This document shows, piece by piece, positions 11,646-23,889 of a stretch of 64,000 nt of DNA. A model generated the notes under the pieces. That model had not been told where the DNA came from. It worked only from the letters and a program-made list of their open reading frames with translations, and did not search any database. A program made the translations under genes and the position numbers. This stretch comes from Augochlora pura (lineage: Eukaryota; Arthropoda; Insecta; Hymenoptera; Halictidae), in the NCBI RefSeq assembly GCF_028453695.1, contig NC_135778.1:29377214-29441213 (forward strand), in the 5' to 3' direction. The first letter of the stretch is position 1. Each line of letters starts with the position of its first letter.

Positions 11646-14481
11646 ATGCTAAACGATGTACCGAAAAGGATACTGAAAAGCTCCGAATCAACCGAGGTAC
11701 GTGTCACAATTTCATTAATCGATAATACTTATTTAAAAAATTCAAATATATTATTCCATTATTTTGTTAAGCTAGATGGACACTGTAAAGTCGTAAATTT
11801 GACAGTTTCGTTTGTCATTTTGCTGTATACACACATATGTATAAATCTCGCGTACAAAGAAACATATGTTCATCAGAACGCGGGAATTTCAAGGATGTTT
11901 AAAAAATATCTTTTCAGGCAGATGTCCGCGAAGATGAAGAACAAGCAAAGAAGTTTCAAGAAATCATCGATTTACTTTTGGCTGCGGGATACTTTCGAGC
12001 CAGAATCAAAGGTTTATCGAACTTCGATAAGGTGAGCTTAGTGTAACCTGTAAAAAGAATGTTACAACAAAAAAAGAAAATATTCAAATATTATAAATTT
12101 TAGGTAATCGGCGGGATGACCTGGTGCATAGAATCCTGCAACTTTGATGTAGACATTGACCTTCTGTTTCGTGAAAATTTAACTATAGGACAAAAAATGT
12201 AAAATCTCTATAAAATCATTGAAATATTTAATTGTATGAAATATTTTATAATATTCATAATTTTAGTTCTCTGACTGAAAAAATTGTAGCCATGCTGCCC
12301 AAAATGAATTGTCCATACCGAATAGAGCCGCATCAGATTCAAGGCTTAGACTGTATCCACATTTTTCCTGTTATTCAGGTATTTTTCTCTGTAATATGTA
12401 ACTGCATATTTTTTATTTTTACGATAGCTGTAATAATTACGGACGTTTTAGTGGTTAGTTAAACGTTCGCTCGAAACCAGAGAAGAAATGGCAGACTTCG
12501 TTCGATCGTTCGCGCTCAATCAGTTCCACAAGAAGCATTCGTTTGTTGAAGATGCTGGCATTGGAACGGTTGCTCAAGAAAATCTGATAAAGAATATTCA
12601 GTTGATTAGAGTAAGATCACAATGCCCGATTCTCGAGTAAGAGTAATTTGAAATAATTACGATTGTTTCGTAGAAATCATACGAACCACGACGACTTTTC
12701 AAACACAAAAACGGTTCTATCAAAGATGAATCCACCAGGTTTCTTGGCACAGTTTTAGAGTATGAAGCACCTATATACTATTCTACGAAAGCACCCGGAT
12801 CGCCAACAGCAGCAGCCGCGGATGATAGTAAAGATATTGATGCAAGAGAAGAATTGAAAGAGAAAGTAAGAGACTATTTATACTAGATGTTCACGTTCAT
12901 ATACTAAATAAATTATAAATCGATTCAATTTTCACGCATGCTAATGATAGGAAACGCCACAGGTGGGCATTTTATTTAACACGGTATTTGACTGTAAATG
13001 ATAACAGGATAATAATCTTCGCAATATTTTTATAGGAGAACACAGAAAAATTGGCAGGGAATCTATCTGCCATTGAGGAAAGTTCGGTGAGCAACTAGAC
13101 ACATATTTAATATTAGTTAGATATTTTTTAATCGTGTTTTTTGCAGGCTCGTTTAAGTGTTGCAGCTGTAGGCAACATCGTTGGAATTCAGGCTCAGGAA
13201 ATCGCTAAAGTTGCTGAGAAGTATGCGACAATGACGACCTCCGAGATTCAGGTAGATTTCTACTTACCGTATTTTTGGTAAAATAATTTATTTTACCACA
13301 TTTATTTTCCTTGATCGCAGGATCAGACTTCGACGAGTTCTTCAGCAGTCACTGCACTACAGAAACAAAAAACCGTACTACAAAATCGGGTGCGAAAATT
13401 AGCAAAGGATAAGGATGATTTAACTGCACAAATTGCAGAGTTAACTGCGAAAATCAACGAATCGCGTGGAAAACGACAAGCCATTGAGCGTTCTCTAAAA
13501 AAGGCGGAGGAAATGGGTATCAACGAACAAGATAGGTAATCTTTTTATTTACAGCTTCTGGCCTCTCAATATGGAAAAAATAATTTCATAGAAACATTTT
13601 AGCGTTTACAAACATTTGGAGGAATTGTTGTTAGTGCATGACGGCTTAAAGGAACAGGAACACAATTTCCGTGAGCAGTGCAAATCTGATTTGAATATCT
13701 TGCGTGGAAAATTGCAAGACATTGAAAGTGGCACCTCCGAGGAGGAGGAAGACCGTTTGAAAGAGTATGAAGACCAAAAAGAAGCAGTAACAAAAGCAAG
13801 ATTACAACTAGCCAAAAAGAATAGAGCCATTGCTTCATTAACTAGGCAACTGGATGACGTCCCTGGTCGCTCTGAGCTCACGCAGTACCAAAGACGCTTT
13901 ATGGAACTTTATAATCAAGGTTTGGTATATTGAATGACCCATTTGGATCATCCTGTATTTTAAATATGGATATTACAGTTTCAGCCAAGCATAAGGAAAC
14001 GAAACAGTATTATACCTTGTACAATACTCTCGACGATACAAAACTCTATTTGAGCAAAGAATTGTCGTTGTTAAACTCTATTCAAGATAATTATAACGAG
14101 TAAGTAGTTGTTATCTCAGTACGTCAGTTATAATACTTCTATTTAACATTTTTATAACCGTTTATCAGTGCAATGGCGTCAACGAGTGGAAAGGAACAAT
14201 TTTTGAAGCAATTCGATGCAATTGTCGCTGGCGTGAAACGCAACAAAGCAAAAGTAATTAAATTTAAATTGTCTTTTTATTCAGGCATACAATTTTTGTA
14301 AATTGTTATTGAATTCCAGGTGGAGAAACGGTGTGCAGATGAAAAATACAGAAGGGATGCACTTAGTCGTATTCTTGCATCTTTGATAGAACAGCAGCGG
14401 AAATACGTGGCTGCAGTTAGGCAACTGACTATTGAATGTCGCAAGAATGAGGCCTTACTCGCACAACTGCGTGGTCCGTAA
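11646..14481 (+). CDS. CCDC93: Coiled-coil domain-containing protein 93 (CCC/Commander complex)
   Basis: Thirteen GT-AG exons: 11646-11696, 11918-12031, 12104-12198, 12267-12378, 12452-12610, 12674-12865, 13036-13086, 13147-13251, 13321-13535, 13603-13919, 13979-14099, 14169-14253 and 14320-14481, giving 592 aa against ~630 in vertebrates. Residues ~20-160 form the conserved N-terminal NN-CH-type domain, recognisable from LLAAGYFRARIKGLSNFDKV, GGMTWCIESCNFDVDIDLLF, the PYRIEPHQIQGLDC region and the LVKRSLETREEM helix. From ~290 to the end it is heptad-rich coiled coil (KVRKLAKDKDDL-like and EEEDRLKEYEDQKE). Family role: it partners with CCDC22 and COMMD proteins in the CCC part of Commander, for retriever-dependent endosomal recycling. 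The start is the first ATG and the first exon is only 17 codons. I see no signs of decay. Confidence 0.94.
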
Positions 14482-16076
14482 TAATTGTGGTCTTTTTACT
14501 ATCTAAAAATACTATCCTACAGATATTTCGCGTTTCAATAGCCGGTTGAAAATTCATGCGAAATTAAATTAACCAATAGACAAATTTTCAATTATTTTCA
14601 TTATTTATTAAAAATGATTGATCAATCATTCTATGAATAAGAGGATTGTATATTTTGTTAAGTTTAGATAGTTTCAACAGTGCATATATGATGCATTGTG
14701 ATATTGTGAATGACTTGCATAATATCTTATATTAAATCATGTACAGATCGGCTATTATTGGCGATTATTACAGTCTTGCCTATAGAGACAACATAATTCT
14801 GCTTAACAATTATTTATAAAGTAAAGCCCTTTTTGATAATGATACAGCTTGATCACAGCATATCCATCTGTATAGATAGATAGACCTTGAATATTTGTGG
14901 CTATAGTTTCATGCCAACTTTAACTGACCAGAAGTCCAACAAGGGAAAGTTTGAAATTCTTCTAAGAAATATATCGCCGGACTCTATTATTTTCATTTGT
15001 TTAAATCGCAAATGCGAACACGTCGAACTTAATATTTACGCATCAAATTCAATTGCAATTTCTAAAATTTTAGTTATGCTAGTTTTATATTAAATATTAC
15101 AAAAATACTTTACATTGCATTTCGATTTTAAGGCTCTACGTGGGTGTCTGCTATTTTTCAGATTCGTATTCACGAGGATAATCAGGAATGTTTCAGAAAT
15201 GTTGTTCTTTCTCTGTTAATGAAATATATACATTGTAAATTGAAATTTCGGTTTTCATCTAATCCTTATTTTATTTGTTTTTCAATGAAAGGCGATTATT
15301 CAAATTCGATAGAGGTTGCCAAAATAATCGTTGCGCGGAACAATCGCAACTGTGATTTAAAATAGTCGACGCTATAGTCACGTGACGGTTTTGTTAGAAT
15401 TGTCATAGTATGAGTGTATAAGTGAACTGGTACAGTCAGGGATAAAATTAAGCGAGCGATTAAGTTCCCATTGATTATTTAATTATTGACTCTCGCTTGA
15501 ATGATCCACCATGTTTCGTCGGAGGATTGAAGAAGAACCGTCAAAGGGTTGACTTGAAAGTCAGGATATCTCATGAACGATCTTATTGGTAGCTTGTTGA
15601 ATCGAGGTTGATTTTGTTGGTGACTGTATATGCGCACCTTGGGCTGCTTTAGCCTGCTGAAACAGTGTCTGACTACTTACCGTTCGCAAGTATACAGGTC
15701 TTACTCAGTGCTGTCTGTTTTCCCTTTCGCAAGCGTCGGTGTTTTCCTCGTCACTCCGTCAGAGTCCTCTCGGTTCGTCGCTTTGTGCGAGCTGTCGCCA
15801 TTGTTCCCCTCATCACAGTGTGTTTTAATGTGTTCACGTGTTTCGCCCGTATTCCCGAGGACCTGTAGCCATAACCAGTGGTGAGGTGTTCTGTGAATTT
15901 CGTTTATTAGGCGGTCCCTAGAATGTAGCTAGAACAATACGGCGGCATATTACGAGAGCGTACGTAATATGACAATTGTATCGGGCGGACAGGCCACCCA
16001 ATCGTTCCTTTCAAACTAAAGGAACATGTGCTATCTACACGGTGGCTTTTAATGCGACACTCGCACAAGAGGAAAC
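14482..16076. other. CCDC93 3' flank and PhKG 5' region
   Basis: Bases 14482-15360 are AT-rich with no coding signal. From 15370 the sequence is CpG-richer and contains the palindrome GTCACGTGAC at 15377-15386, so the phosphorylase kinase promoter and 5' UTR probably lie between 15.4 and 16.07 kb. A possible 5' UTR donor (CCAGTG then GTGAGG) sits near 15881. No recognisable protein is encoded. Confidence 0.55.
15377..15386. promoter_or_regulatory. CLEAR/E-box-like palindrome GTCACGTGAC
   Basis: A perfect 10-bp palindrome 690 bp upstream of the phosphorylase kinase start codon. It matches the core bound by Mitf/TFEB-type and related bHLH-Zip factors. A second TCACGTGA lies at 16174-16181, just inside the first coding intron. 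Function is inferred from motif and position only. Confidence 0.4.
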
Positions 16077-19000
16077 ATGGCAAAAGACGAGGGAGACGAC
16101 CTCTTGCCGGACAAGGACGCGGCGAAGGGATTCTACGCGAAATACGAACCCAAAGAAATCCTTGGAAGGTTCGTCACGTGATCGATTCGAAACAAGAAAA
16201 TAACAACATAGCGTACTATTTTTATTTGTCTTGTCCCAGCACGCGTAGCATGATAGATATGTTTGTGTTTGTATTATTAGACCATGGTACATACGTTGCA
16301 ATCACTATGAACGTACCCAGAGATTCTCAGCGCATCCTAACCTGTACAATTATATAATTCGATCAAGCTAAATCCACAAAACTCGACAATAACGTGTTTT
16401 CAGACGAATCGAACAATATTTTAGTCATAATTCGCATGTAATATCGTCGCGGCACTTCTCTTTTGTAGATGTTAACGAATCACAACTATAACGTATATAT
16501 CGATCGTTTCTATCGATTCTTCATTTTTTAATGCTTTTTCTAGTTGTTTTTGTTCTGACTGTACTAAGCTAGTTTCTTAGGAAGACTTTCTCGTTTCCTT
16601 TTAGTTTAGTTATAAATTAATGTTCACAGAGGAATATCTTCCACTGTTAGAAGATGTATAGAAAAAGAAACAGGTGTAGAGTATGCAGCTAAGATAATAG
16701 ATATTAGTAATGAAAGTAACGAGGATGGAAATACTATGAAAGATGCTACATTACAGGAAGTGCATATCCTTCGTAGAGTTGCTGGACATCCTTATATAAG
16801 TAAGCATTTAATTACCAGAGAAATCATATATAATAAAGAAGAACATGTTTTTCTAATTGTAATTTCATCATTTCCAGTTGAATTGCACGATGTGTTTGAA
16901 TCAAGCACATTTATTTTCTTAATCTTTGAAATATGTAAGAATGGGGAATTATTTGACTACCTCACTTCTGTGGTTACACTATCAGAGAAAAAAACACGGT
17001 ATATTATGAGACAGGTGTTCGAAGGCGTTCAGCATATACATAATCAAGGAATAGTGCATAGAGATTTAAAGCCAGAAAATATACTGTTAGATGATAATCT
17101 AAATGTAAAAATAACAGACTTTGGTTTTGCTAGACTACTGAAGGGAACAGACAAGTTATACGGTTTGTAATTATGTCATAATAATTGCATAATATATGCT
17201 TGGTGTCAATAAGAAACTGTTAATTCTGTTTCTATTTTTTTTTTTGCAGATCTCTGTGGTACGCCTGGATATTTGGCACCAGAGGTGCTAAAGTGTAACA
17301 TGTTTGAGAATGCAGATGGCTATGGACAAGAAGTAGATGTGTAAGTTCATGGGAATTCCATGCATATTTTAATACACTGTTGTATTTAAAACTGTGTGGT
17401 ACATTAATTAATTATCTATACAGATAATTACTATTTATTTCTTCTTAGATGGGCTTGTGGAGTAATTATGTTTACTTTGTTAGTTGGTTGCCCACCGTTT
17501 TGGCATAGAAAACAAATGGTTATGCTTAGAAATATCATGGAAGGGAATTACTCATTCACGTCCCCGGAATGGGCAGATATAACAGGTAACTATTAACTAA
17601 AAATTTGTCGTTAATTGAATGTAAAGGAATCAATTTTGTTCATCCATTTCAATTGCATTTTTAGAAGCACCTAAAGATCTGATCAGAAAATTGTTAGTGG
17701 TTGAAGCAAAAAAGAGGATTTCTATTAAAGAAGCATTGGAACATAATTTTTTCCACACCGTTGTAAGTATTTTGTTGCATATCTGCACATACTTGTATAC
17801 TCACCTAACTTTGTTATATCAAATATTATTGACAACGGAAAACGATGTCAGAGGAGATTATGATTAGATTTGGAAAGACAAATATTGTGGTAAGCTATGA
17901 CCTTGATATCTTGATTGCTGTGATCTTAAGGAAAGTTTTGGACCACAATATTTATTTCCTGAAACGTAATCATGTTTCCCTTGAACTTAATTTTTCATTG
18001 TCAATGATAAGTTGACATACTTATATTAGCTGAGATACTGTCTATTTTTTTTAATAGAAAAATTAATATTCTTTCTTTTATACATTTTTAGAAAATTTTA
18101 TGATAATTGTATTTTTATGTTTTTCTTTTTATGCTTTATTTGTTGTAAACAAATTATTGATTCATGATATGTGCTTCAGAAGAAAATGATCACACATCGA
18201 TCGTCAAACAATTTATGTATCGTTGCTTTGTCTCCGATGAGATCATATAACATAATACTGATATAATTCGAAAATTATTGAAATTACAGCTATGGGATCA
18301 AGACATCTCGCCTCTAAAACGTTCGCTATCATCTAATTCTCGACGTCTGAGTAGGATATCTCAGTTAGCTTTGGTAAATTGTTTTTGTTTTTATTTTGTT
18401 TGCCGTTAAATGTGGGTTTACATAACTTTTACGTAATTAAAATACAATAACAATTAACACGTTGAATTTAATTAATATGCAATTTTCATTTTCGTTCTTT
18501 TCATTTGAGTTTCTATATTATAATTTTTGTGAGTATGATGTATTAGTACGGCAATGAACAATCATCGATGACAATCATAATTGAGCGTAAATTACATTTT
18601 ATAATACATACACTCGTGGGAACCTTAATTAACAATAACTTGTTATCGTTGCATGATAAGACAAAATTTGAACAGATTGATAAGAAAGATGCACATAGTG
18701 AAATCCATGACTAACAAATCTCATGACCTCATTGTTTTTAAACCATGTGATGCATTGCCTTTTCTGAACGTAATTTACTTTAATCACTCTTACACTTCAT
18801 TTTACACAGTTTCTTGTCATTCTATTTTATTGTTTCTGATTACAGCAAACTGTGCACGAGTGGTACAAAATGTTATGATACAATTCTTTCATTTCTTTAT
18901 TTTTCTGCAGGAATTGAAGGCAAAGTCGTTTAACGCAAGGAAAAGATTCCAGTTAGCTATTATTTGCGTTCGTGCAGTTGTTCGTATCAAACGACTTCAC

Positions 19001-19352
19001 ACGACGCCCGAACCACTTTCAACACAGGTTGCATGCACTGACCCTTACAGAATCAAAATCTTGCGAAAGGTACCGTTCTTCTTTCATATTTATTATAAAC
19101 ATTAATAAATACATTCAACATTTACTAATAGTATAAGTTTGTGAAACTAATGATTTAGGTAATGTTTTAAGATATTTATTTGGAATCTCGACATTGAAAG
19201 ATTTGATTGGCTTACAGGTGATCGATGGTTGTGCATTCAGAGTTTACGGTCACTGGGTGAAGAAAGGTGAAGGACAAAATCGGGCTGCTCTATTCGAGAA
19301 TACACCAAAGACAGAATTGAAGCATCTTTATGTCACTAATTTGAGCAGATAA
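16077..19352 (+). CDS. PhKgamma: Phosphorylase b kinase gamma (catalytic) subunit
   Basis: Nine exons: 16077-16168, 16630-16799, 16878-17162, 17250-17340, 17449-17585, 17665-17762, 18290-18373, 18911-19069 and 19218-19352, giving 416 aa. The start MAKDEGDDLLPDKDAAKGFY matches the family N-terminus. Kinase landmarks: glycine loop LGRGISSTV (~29-37), ATP-lysine K52 in YAAKIID, catalytic HRDLKPEN (148-155), DFG (168-170), GTPGYLAPE (186-194). The activation segment has KLYDLCGTP, with Asp183 at the place where rabbit muscle enzyme has a Glu that mimics phosphorylation, so constitutive activity is expected. The C-terminal third (KSFNARKRFQLAI..., ~320 on) is the calmodulin-binding/autoinhibitory region. 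Role: Ca2+-controlled phosphorylation and activation of glycogen phosphorylase in the alpha4-beta4-gamma4-delta4 complex, cytosolic. The 528-nt intron between the KEALEHNFFHTV and LWDQDISP exons is the place most likely to hide an alternative exon. Confidence 0.96.
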
Positions 19353-19458
19353 CCAATGCTTGAACAAAGCATCCCCTAGTTACAATTGTGAATTTTTTTG
19401 TTAGTCGACGTTTACAGTATCTAAGCGAAATATTTTCATTGCGACAAAAAAGTGAAAA

Positions 19459-19464
19459 AATAAA
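19459..19464 (+). terminator. Poly(A) signal AATAAA for PhKG
   Basis: First canonical AATAAA after the stop codon, 106 nt downstream. Confidence 0.55.
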
Positions 19465-21229
19465 TAAGTTATTTAACAGAGAGTGGTATACTTGTACTGC
19501 TTTTTCTTGGTTCTATTAATGAACAAAGAATTCTTCGAATGTGTTATGGTAACTATAAAAGTGTTCCACCGAACGTGTAATATTACCAGGTAAACATACA
19601 TTATTATTTCTCTCGATGTTGCGAAACAAAGCAAACGTCAAACGAAAATTTTTATACGGAAGTACAGTTGCATATTTATGGCTTTTTCTAGGAATATTTT
19701 ATACGCTGCACGACAAATTTAGTTGATAAAAAAAAGAGCTTCCAAAAACATGTTACAAAATGTCAGGGGTTTTTGTTAGCGGCACAACTGCGGCAAACAA
19801 TTAGTATCACACCTTTAGAGTGTGTTTTGTGCGTAGAACAAGTATTATATTGAAAATTGCTCGTGAAATTATTTTTTGAATGTTTTACGTTAAATTAATG
19901 ATAATTTTTCTGCTTTACAGTATTTTTCGATTTTGTCATAGCACGATAGAACGTGAAAGAATTTATTGTCAGTGGTACAGATAAGTTTGTGAACCATGTT
20001 CCGGTTTCGTTGGAAAGGAGACGAGACTATAAAAATGATAATAATATTTCGAAGATTAATGAAGGTGCTTGTAGGTACAAATATTTGAAAATTACTATTT
20101 CCATGACCACGCTTACGTTTGTACATGTACAGCTATCAAAGTACATGAATAATTTATCACAAATCAGCAAACACATGCTACTATGTAATTATACTTTTAC
20201 TGCAGTGTGTTCCCATTATTCTGCAAGATAATAATCAATTATATCGTGAAAATGAAACAGCAATAACTCCAATAATTTCTGAAAAATTGTATAGAAATAA
20301 TTCGTCTTGCAAATGGTCGAGGATAAGTTGCAGTAAAACATATGTATGAAATTGAAAATTTTGTGAAATTTCGGCTTAATCAAATTTTGTGGCGTGAAAA
20401 TTGTATTCCATAGTAATATTATTTACTAAGATCTGTATGTACATTATAGTATATTTTGTGCAAATTCTAGTCATGTTTTGTACTGCTGGATTTGTTTTAG
20501 ATTATAAATCGCATAGGAAAAATTTGTCTGGGTAATTTTCCTTGAGACACGAACGTATCGTACGTCTTATAATCATTGCCAATAATACGAAAAGAAAATT
20601 GTAACGAAATTCGATTTGATATTAGCATGCGATAATAGGTAACAAAGAATAGTTAAATAAAAATAAACCTGTAAGATAATGTTCATACGTGTACCTATAG
20701 TGTTATATATCTAGTGTAAAATGTATATTTTGAAGTAAAATATTTTTTCAAACACTGAAACAAATAATGTTATTTCCTCTCGTTTTAATTTCAACAGCGT
20801 AATTTACCTTTACATTTTAAAATGTTCGCTGCTCCAATTTCATTCGCGAAATAAACGTGTAACACAGTACTTTATGTATGTTTTATTTTTTTATCAACTC
20901 TATACAATAAAGTAATATAATCCAGTTGAACAATTTAATATAATAAAGTTCAATAACTTGATGCAATGAATATAATAATAGCTGTCCTTCCTACTGCAGA
21001 CGCTCAGTGCACTTATCGTAAAAATCGGCTAGATATCTATTATAATCACGTACGTAACTTGAGTTTCTTCAGCTAAACCTGTAGTTTCGAATTTGAAAGA
21101 ATATATTGACCAAAACCATGAATGGTTGAAAAATTTGCAGTTTTTTGCAAGTTTTTAGAGCACTGGTTTTGAAAAGCGGAGTATACGTGTTTTTGGCGCG
21201 CGCGCAAAGGTAAACAATGAGCTGTATGT
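19465..21229. other. AT-rich intergenic region, nothing recognised
   Basis: Several further AATAAA hexamers and short open frames occur, but no conserved protein, RNA or repeat is recognised. Composition changes sharply at about 21.1-21.2 kb to the GC-rich Mnt domain. Confidence 0.6.
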
Positions 21230-22250
21230 TTCAGTGGGTAGACGCGGCAACAGCGCGGGGCCCGCGATCCATGTGACAGAGAAGGAACGTGACAAAAGGT
21301 GGCAGAGGGTGACGCCGCCGAGATCGGAGTGAGTGTTTGCCCGGGCGAGCCGGGTGTCGGATGTGCTGTGTACGATTCTCGCGACAGTGGTTCGTTCTGG
21401 CGTCGACCGGAAGGTAAGCCCGCCCTGTAAACGCGTGATAGACCGCCGTGGTCACGGTGGACAAGGTTTCGCACGATGCTACGACGGTAAATCCGGGAAA
21501 ATCTCCGTGAAAAGTGCGTGGACTAGCTCGCGATATACAACGGAGCTCGACACTTCTCTTACACGCCCAGCGGAGTGCTGCGTCACATGGGCCGCGGTGA
21601 TTGGTCAATACAGCTGGGTGACGTCACGGGCCGCGCGCCGATTGGCCGGCGCCTCGGATCCCAGACACGTGAATCGTGGCCAAGCAAGCATGGCTGTTGA
21701 TGCGCAGTGGTTAGCACTTGTAAAATGTTTCTGCCACGCGCTAGATCGATCAGGTTATAACCGTCGTGTGCCGTGAACCGTCGCGAGATCGTTCGCCGTT
21801 GGAGGAAGCCTCGCGCGACACGCAGCTCGCGCCCGGCCGCGGCTGAATCTACCGGGAAGGAACCCGTCTCTTGTCGGTGAAATTGATTTCCACCGTGGAA
21901 AGTGGGCTCCAGCGTGTGTTTCCATCGTGACCGGAACGGACAGCTCCGCCGCGGTGTGCGCCCGCACGTAAGTCGCCCGCTCCGATTCGACACGCGTCGC
22001 GATCAGCGTCACCACGCCCGGCCGAACGTCTCCGCTGTAAGAGAGCATTATCTCGACAGGACTCTATCACCTATTTAATTAACATGTGTATAGGTGGTTG
22101 CGTGGCGTGTTTTCCGTGCCATAATAGACCCAGCCAATCGCACGGTACTTCAACCGATGACGTCACGCCGCCGAGAGCCACGATTGGTCGACGGTGCGTG
22201 CGTCGTCCGTCTAACGTGTGTGTAGATGCTTTGTCAGTTTAAGGAGCGAG
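21230..22250 (+). promoter_or_regulatory. Mnt: Candidate CpG-rich promoter(s) and 5' UTR exon(s) of Mnt
   Basis: GC- and CpG-rich. Two modules each place a full CRE (TGACGTCA) between CCAAT boxes. Module 1: ATTGG 21600-21604, CRE 21619-21626, ATTGG 21641-21645. Module 2: CCAAT 22134-22138, CRE 22158-22165, ATTGG 22183-22187. Strong splice donors follow possible 5' UTR exons at 21413/21414 (GGAAG then GTAAGC) and 21967/21968 (GCAC then GTAAGT). A matching acceptor is at 23728/23729 (TTTGCATGCAG), which would begin the first coding exon. The promoter call is inference from motifs and position. Confidence 0.5.
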
Positions 22251-23323
22251 CTCCGCGCACGGCTCGCTTCGAGACTTCTCCGACGATTCTCGGCGGCCTT
22301 TTCCCGTCGGCTCCAGTGATACTCGTTTCGATCCGACGGCCCTCGAGCGTTCGCCTCGACCCGCGACGGGCGTCGTTCTCGTTTCGCCGCCGATAACAAA
22401 CACCGTGAGCTCGATGCTTTTCAAATCGACCGACGGACGGAGTTCGGCTCTCGCCTTTCCCGCCTCCTCGTTCCTTCGCTGATCTCTCGCGGCCGCGGAT
22501 CGCGCACCCGACGGCCGACAGCCCACGCACAACAGTGTGCACGTTCTCGTACTCGTTGGCACGAACGCCACGTAACTACTATCGTCCCCGTGAATCGTTT
22601 CGATGGCACATCACGACACTGTGAATCTAATCCGACATTGAATGCGACCATGGTTTGTAGATCCAGTACGTATACGTAGAACTGCATGCAATTTGGAGTC
22701 GGTCGGCTTAAATCGCATCTCCGGGTGCACGGCAAACGAGAAACTAACATTTACCATTTGAATCCCAATGTTTGCGGCGGGTCATTTGAATCCGAATAAC
22801 GGCCGCTCGCTGCTAATACAACGCAATTACGTTATTTCTACGCTTGTCATCTTCCGTGACGTTTATTTATACGAATTCGGAGTCGATTGTCGGTATCCAA
22901 TCGAAATGCGTAATCAATAACCCCGACTTGTTTGCTCGAATTGTAATCAGTCTTGTCGGAAAAATCCGCAACGCGTTTTGTTTACCGGGCGCATCGTATG
23001 CCAGTGCATCAAACTTTATCCGGGTCTTTATCGAAATTTCGATAAGACAAGTAACAAAAGAACAGTTCTTCAAAAGACGACGATCCGTCGGCACGATCCG
23101 CTGGAAACGAAGGTTTCGTGACGAACAATAGCGGTTCTATTTATTTGTTCCCCGACAGTTAGATCGTTTCCAGCGATCGGGACTCGAGATGCGTGCTAAT
23201 GCTGGTGGTGCGCTCCAGGAAAGCGCACGACGCGCCTGCGCATCTGCCCCGGTGTGGTTATTACGGAACGTGCGGCTCCGGGAGGTGGGGCGGGGAGGGG
23301 ATGAGGCTTCCCGCGCGACTGCG

Positions 23324-23351
23324 TTACGTCACGCGTACGTCACGTGACGCG
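23324..23351. promoter_or_regulatory. Clustered TACGTCA and TCACGTGA sites
   Basis: Two TACGTCA half-CREs (23325-23331 and 23336-23342) run directly into TCACGTGA (23340-23347). This is about 540 bp upstream of the Mnt start codon. A Max/Mnt-type E-box here would allow autoregulation (inference). Confidence 0.4.
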
Positions 23352-23889
23352 TATTTCAGAGACACCGGTGGTGTCGGTGCGGTCTGCAGAGCTTCGTTCA
23401 AACGGGCTAATAATATTATTGAACAACAAAGTTTACCAAGCGATGCAGAACCGACCGTTGTTTTGCCCGACAATCTGAAGTGCCGAGAGTGACCCCGGGG
23501 ATCAGATGTGCGACACGTGCGATCTCACCCACGGTAAAACCCATAGGATCTGTGCCGTCGGACGAGCGTGTCGAGTCGCCGCGTCCGGCAAGGTCGACGA
23601 ATTAAGAACCGAGACGGGATTAAATGCCTTCCCCCACTCTGCCCGCGCGACGAGGTCCGCGGCTCTCCCACATTTTCCGAGTTAAAGGTGACTAAGGTTG
23701 TTTCCCTTTGGGTTATGTTTGCATGCAGATTGCCACCGGCGGCTGGCAGCAGCAGAAACAGAGGGTGGAGGCTCTCGACTTCGTCGACGTCGTCGTCCTC
23801 GCGAGTCGGCGACGAGTATCGGCGCAGAGGCTCAATCTTCCGGAGGATCTTAAAGAGGAACAGCCGTGGAGCGGCTCGGCAACGTCAGG

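Noticed and set aside
16028..16357. Frames overlapping the first phosphorylase kinase exon
   Set aside because: The frame of the ATG at 16077 gives the conserved N-terminus and correct splice phase; the others are shadows.
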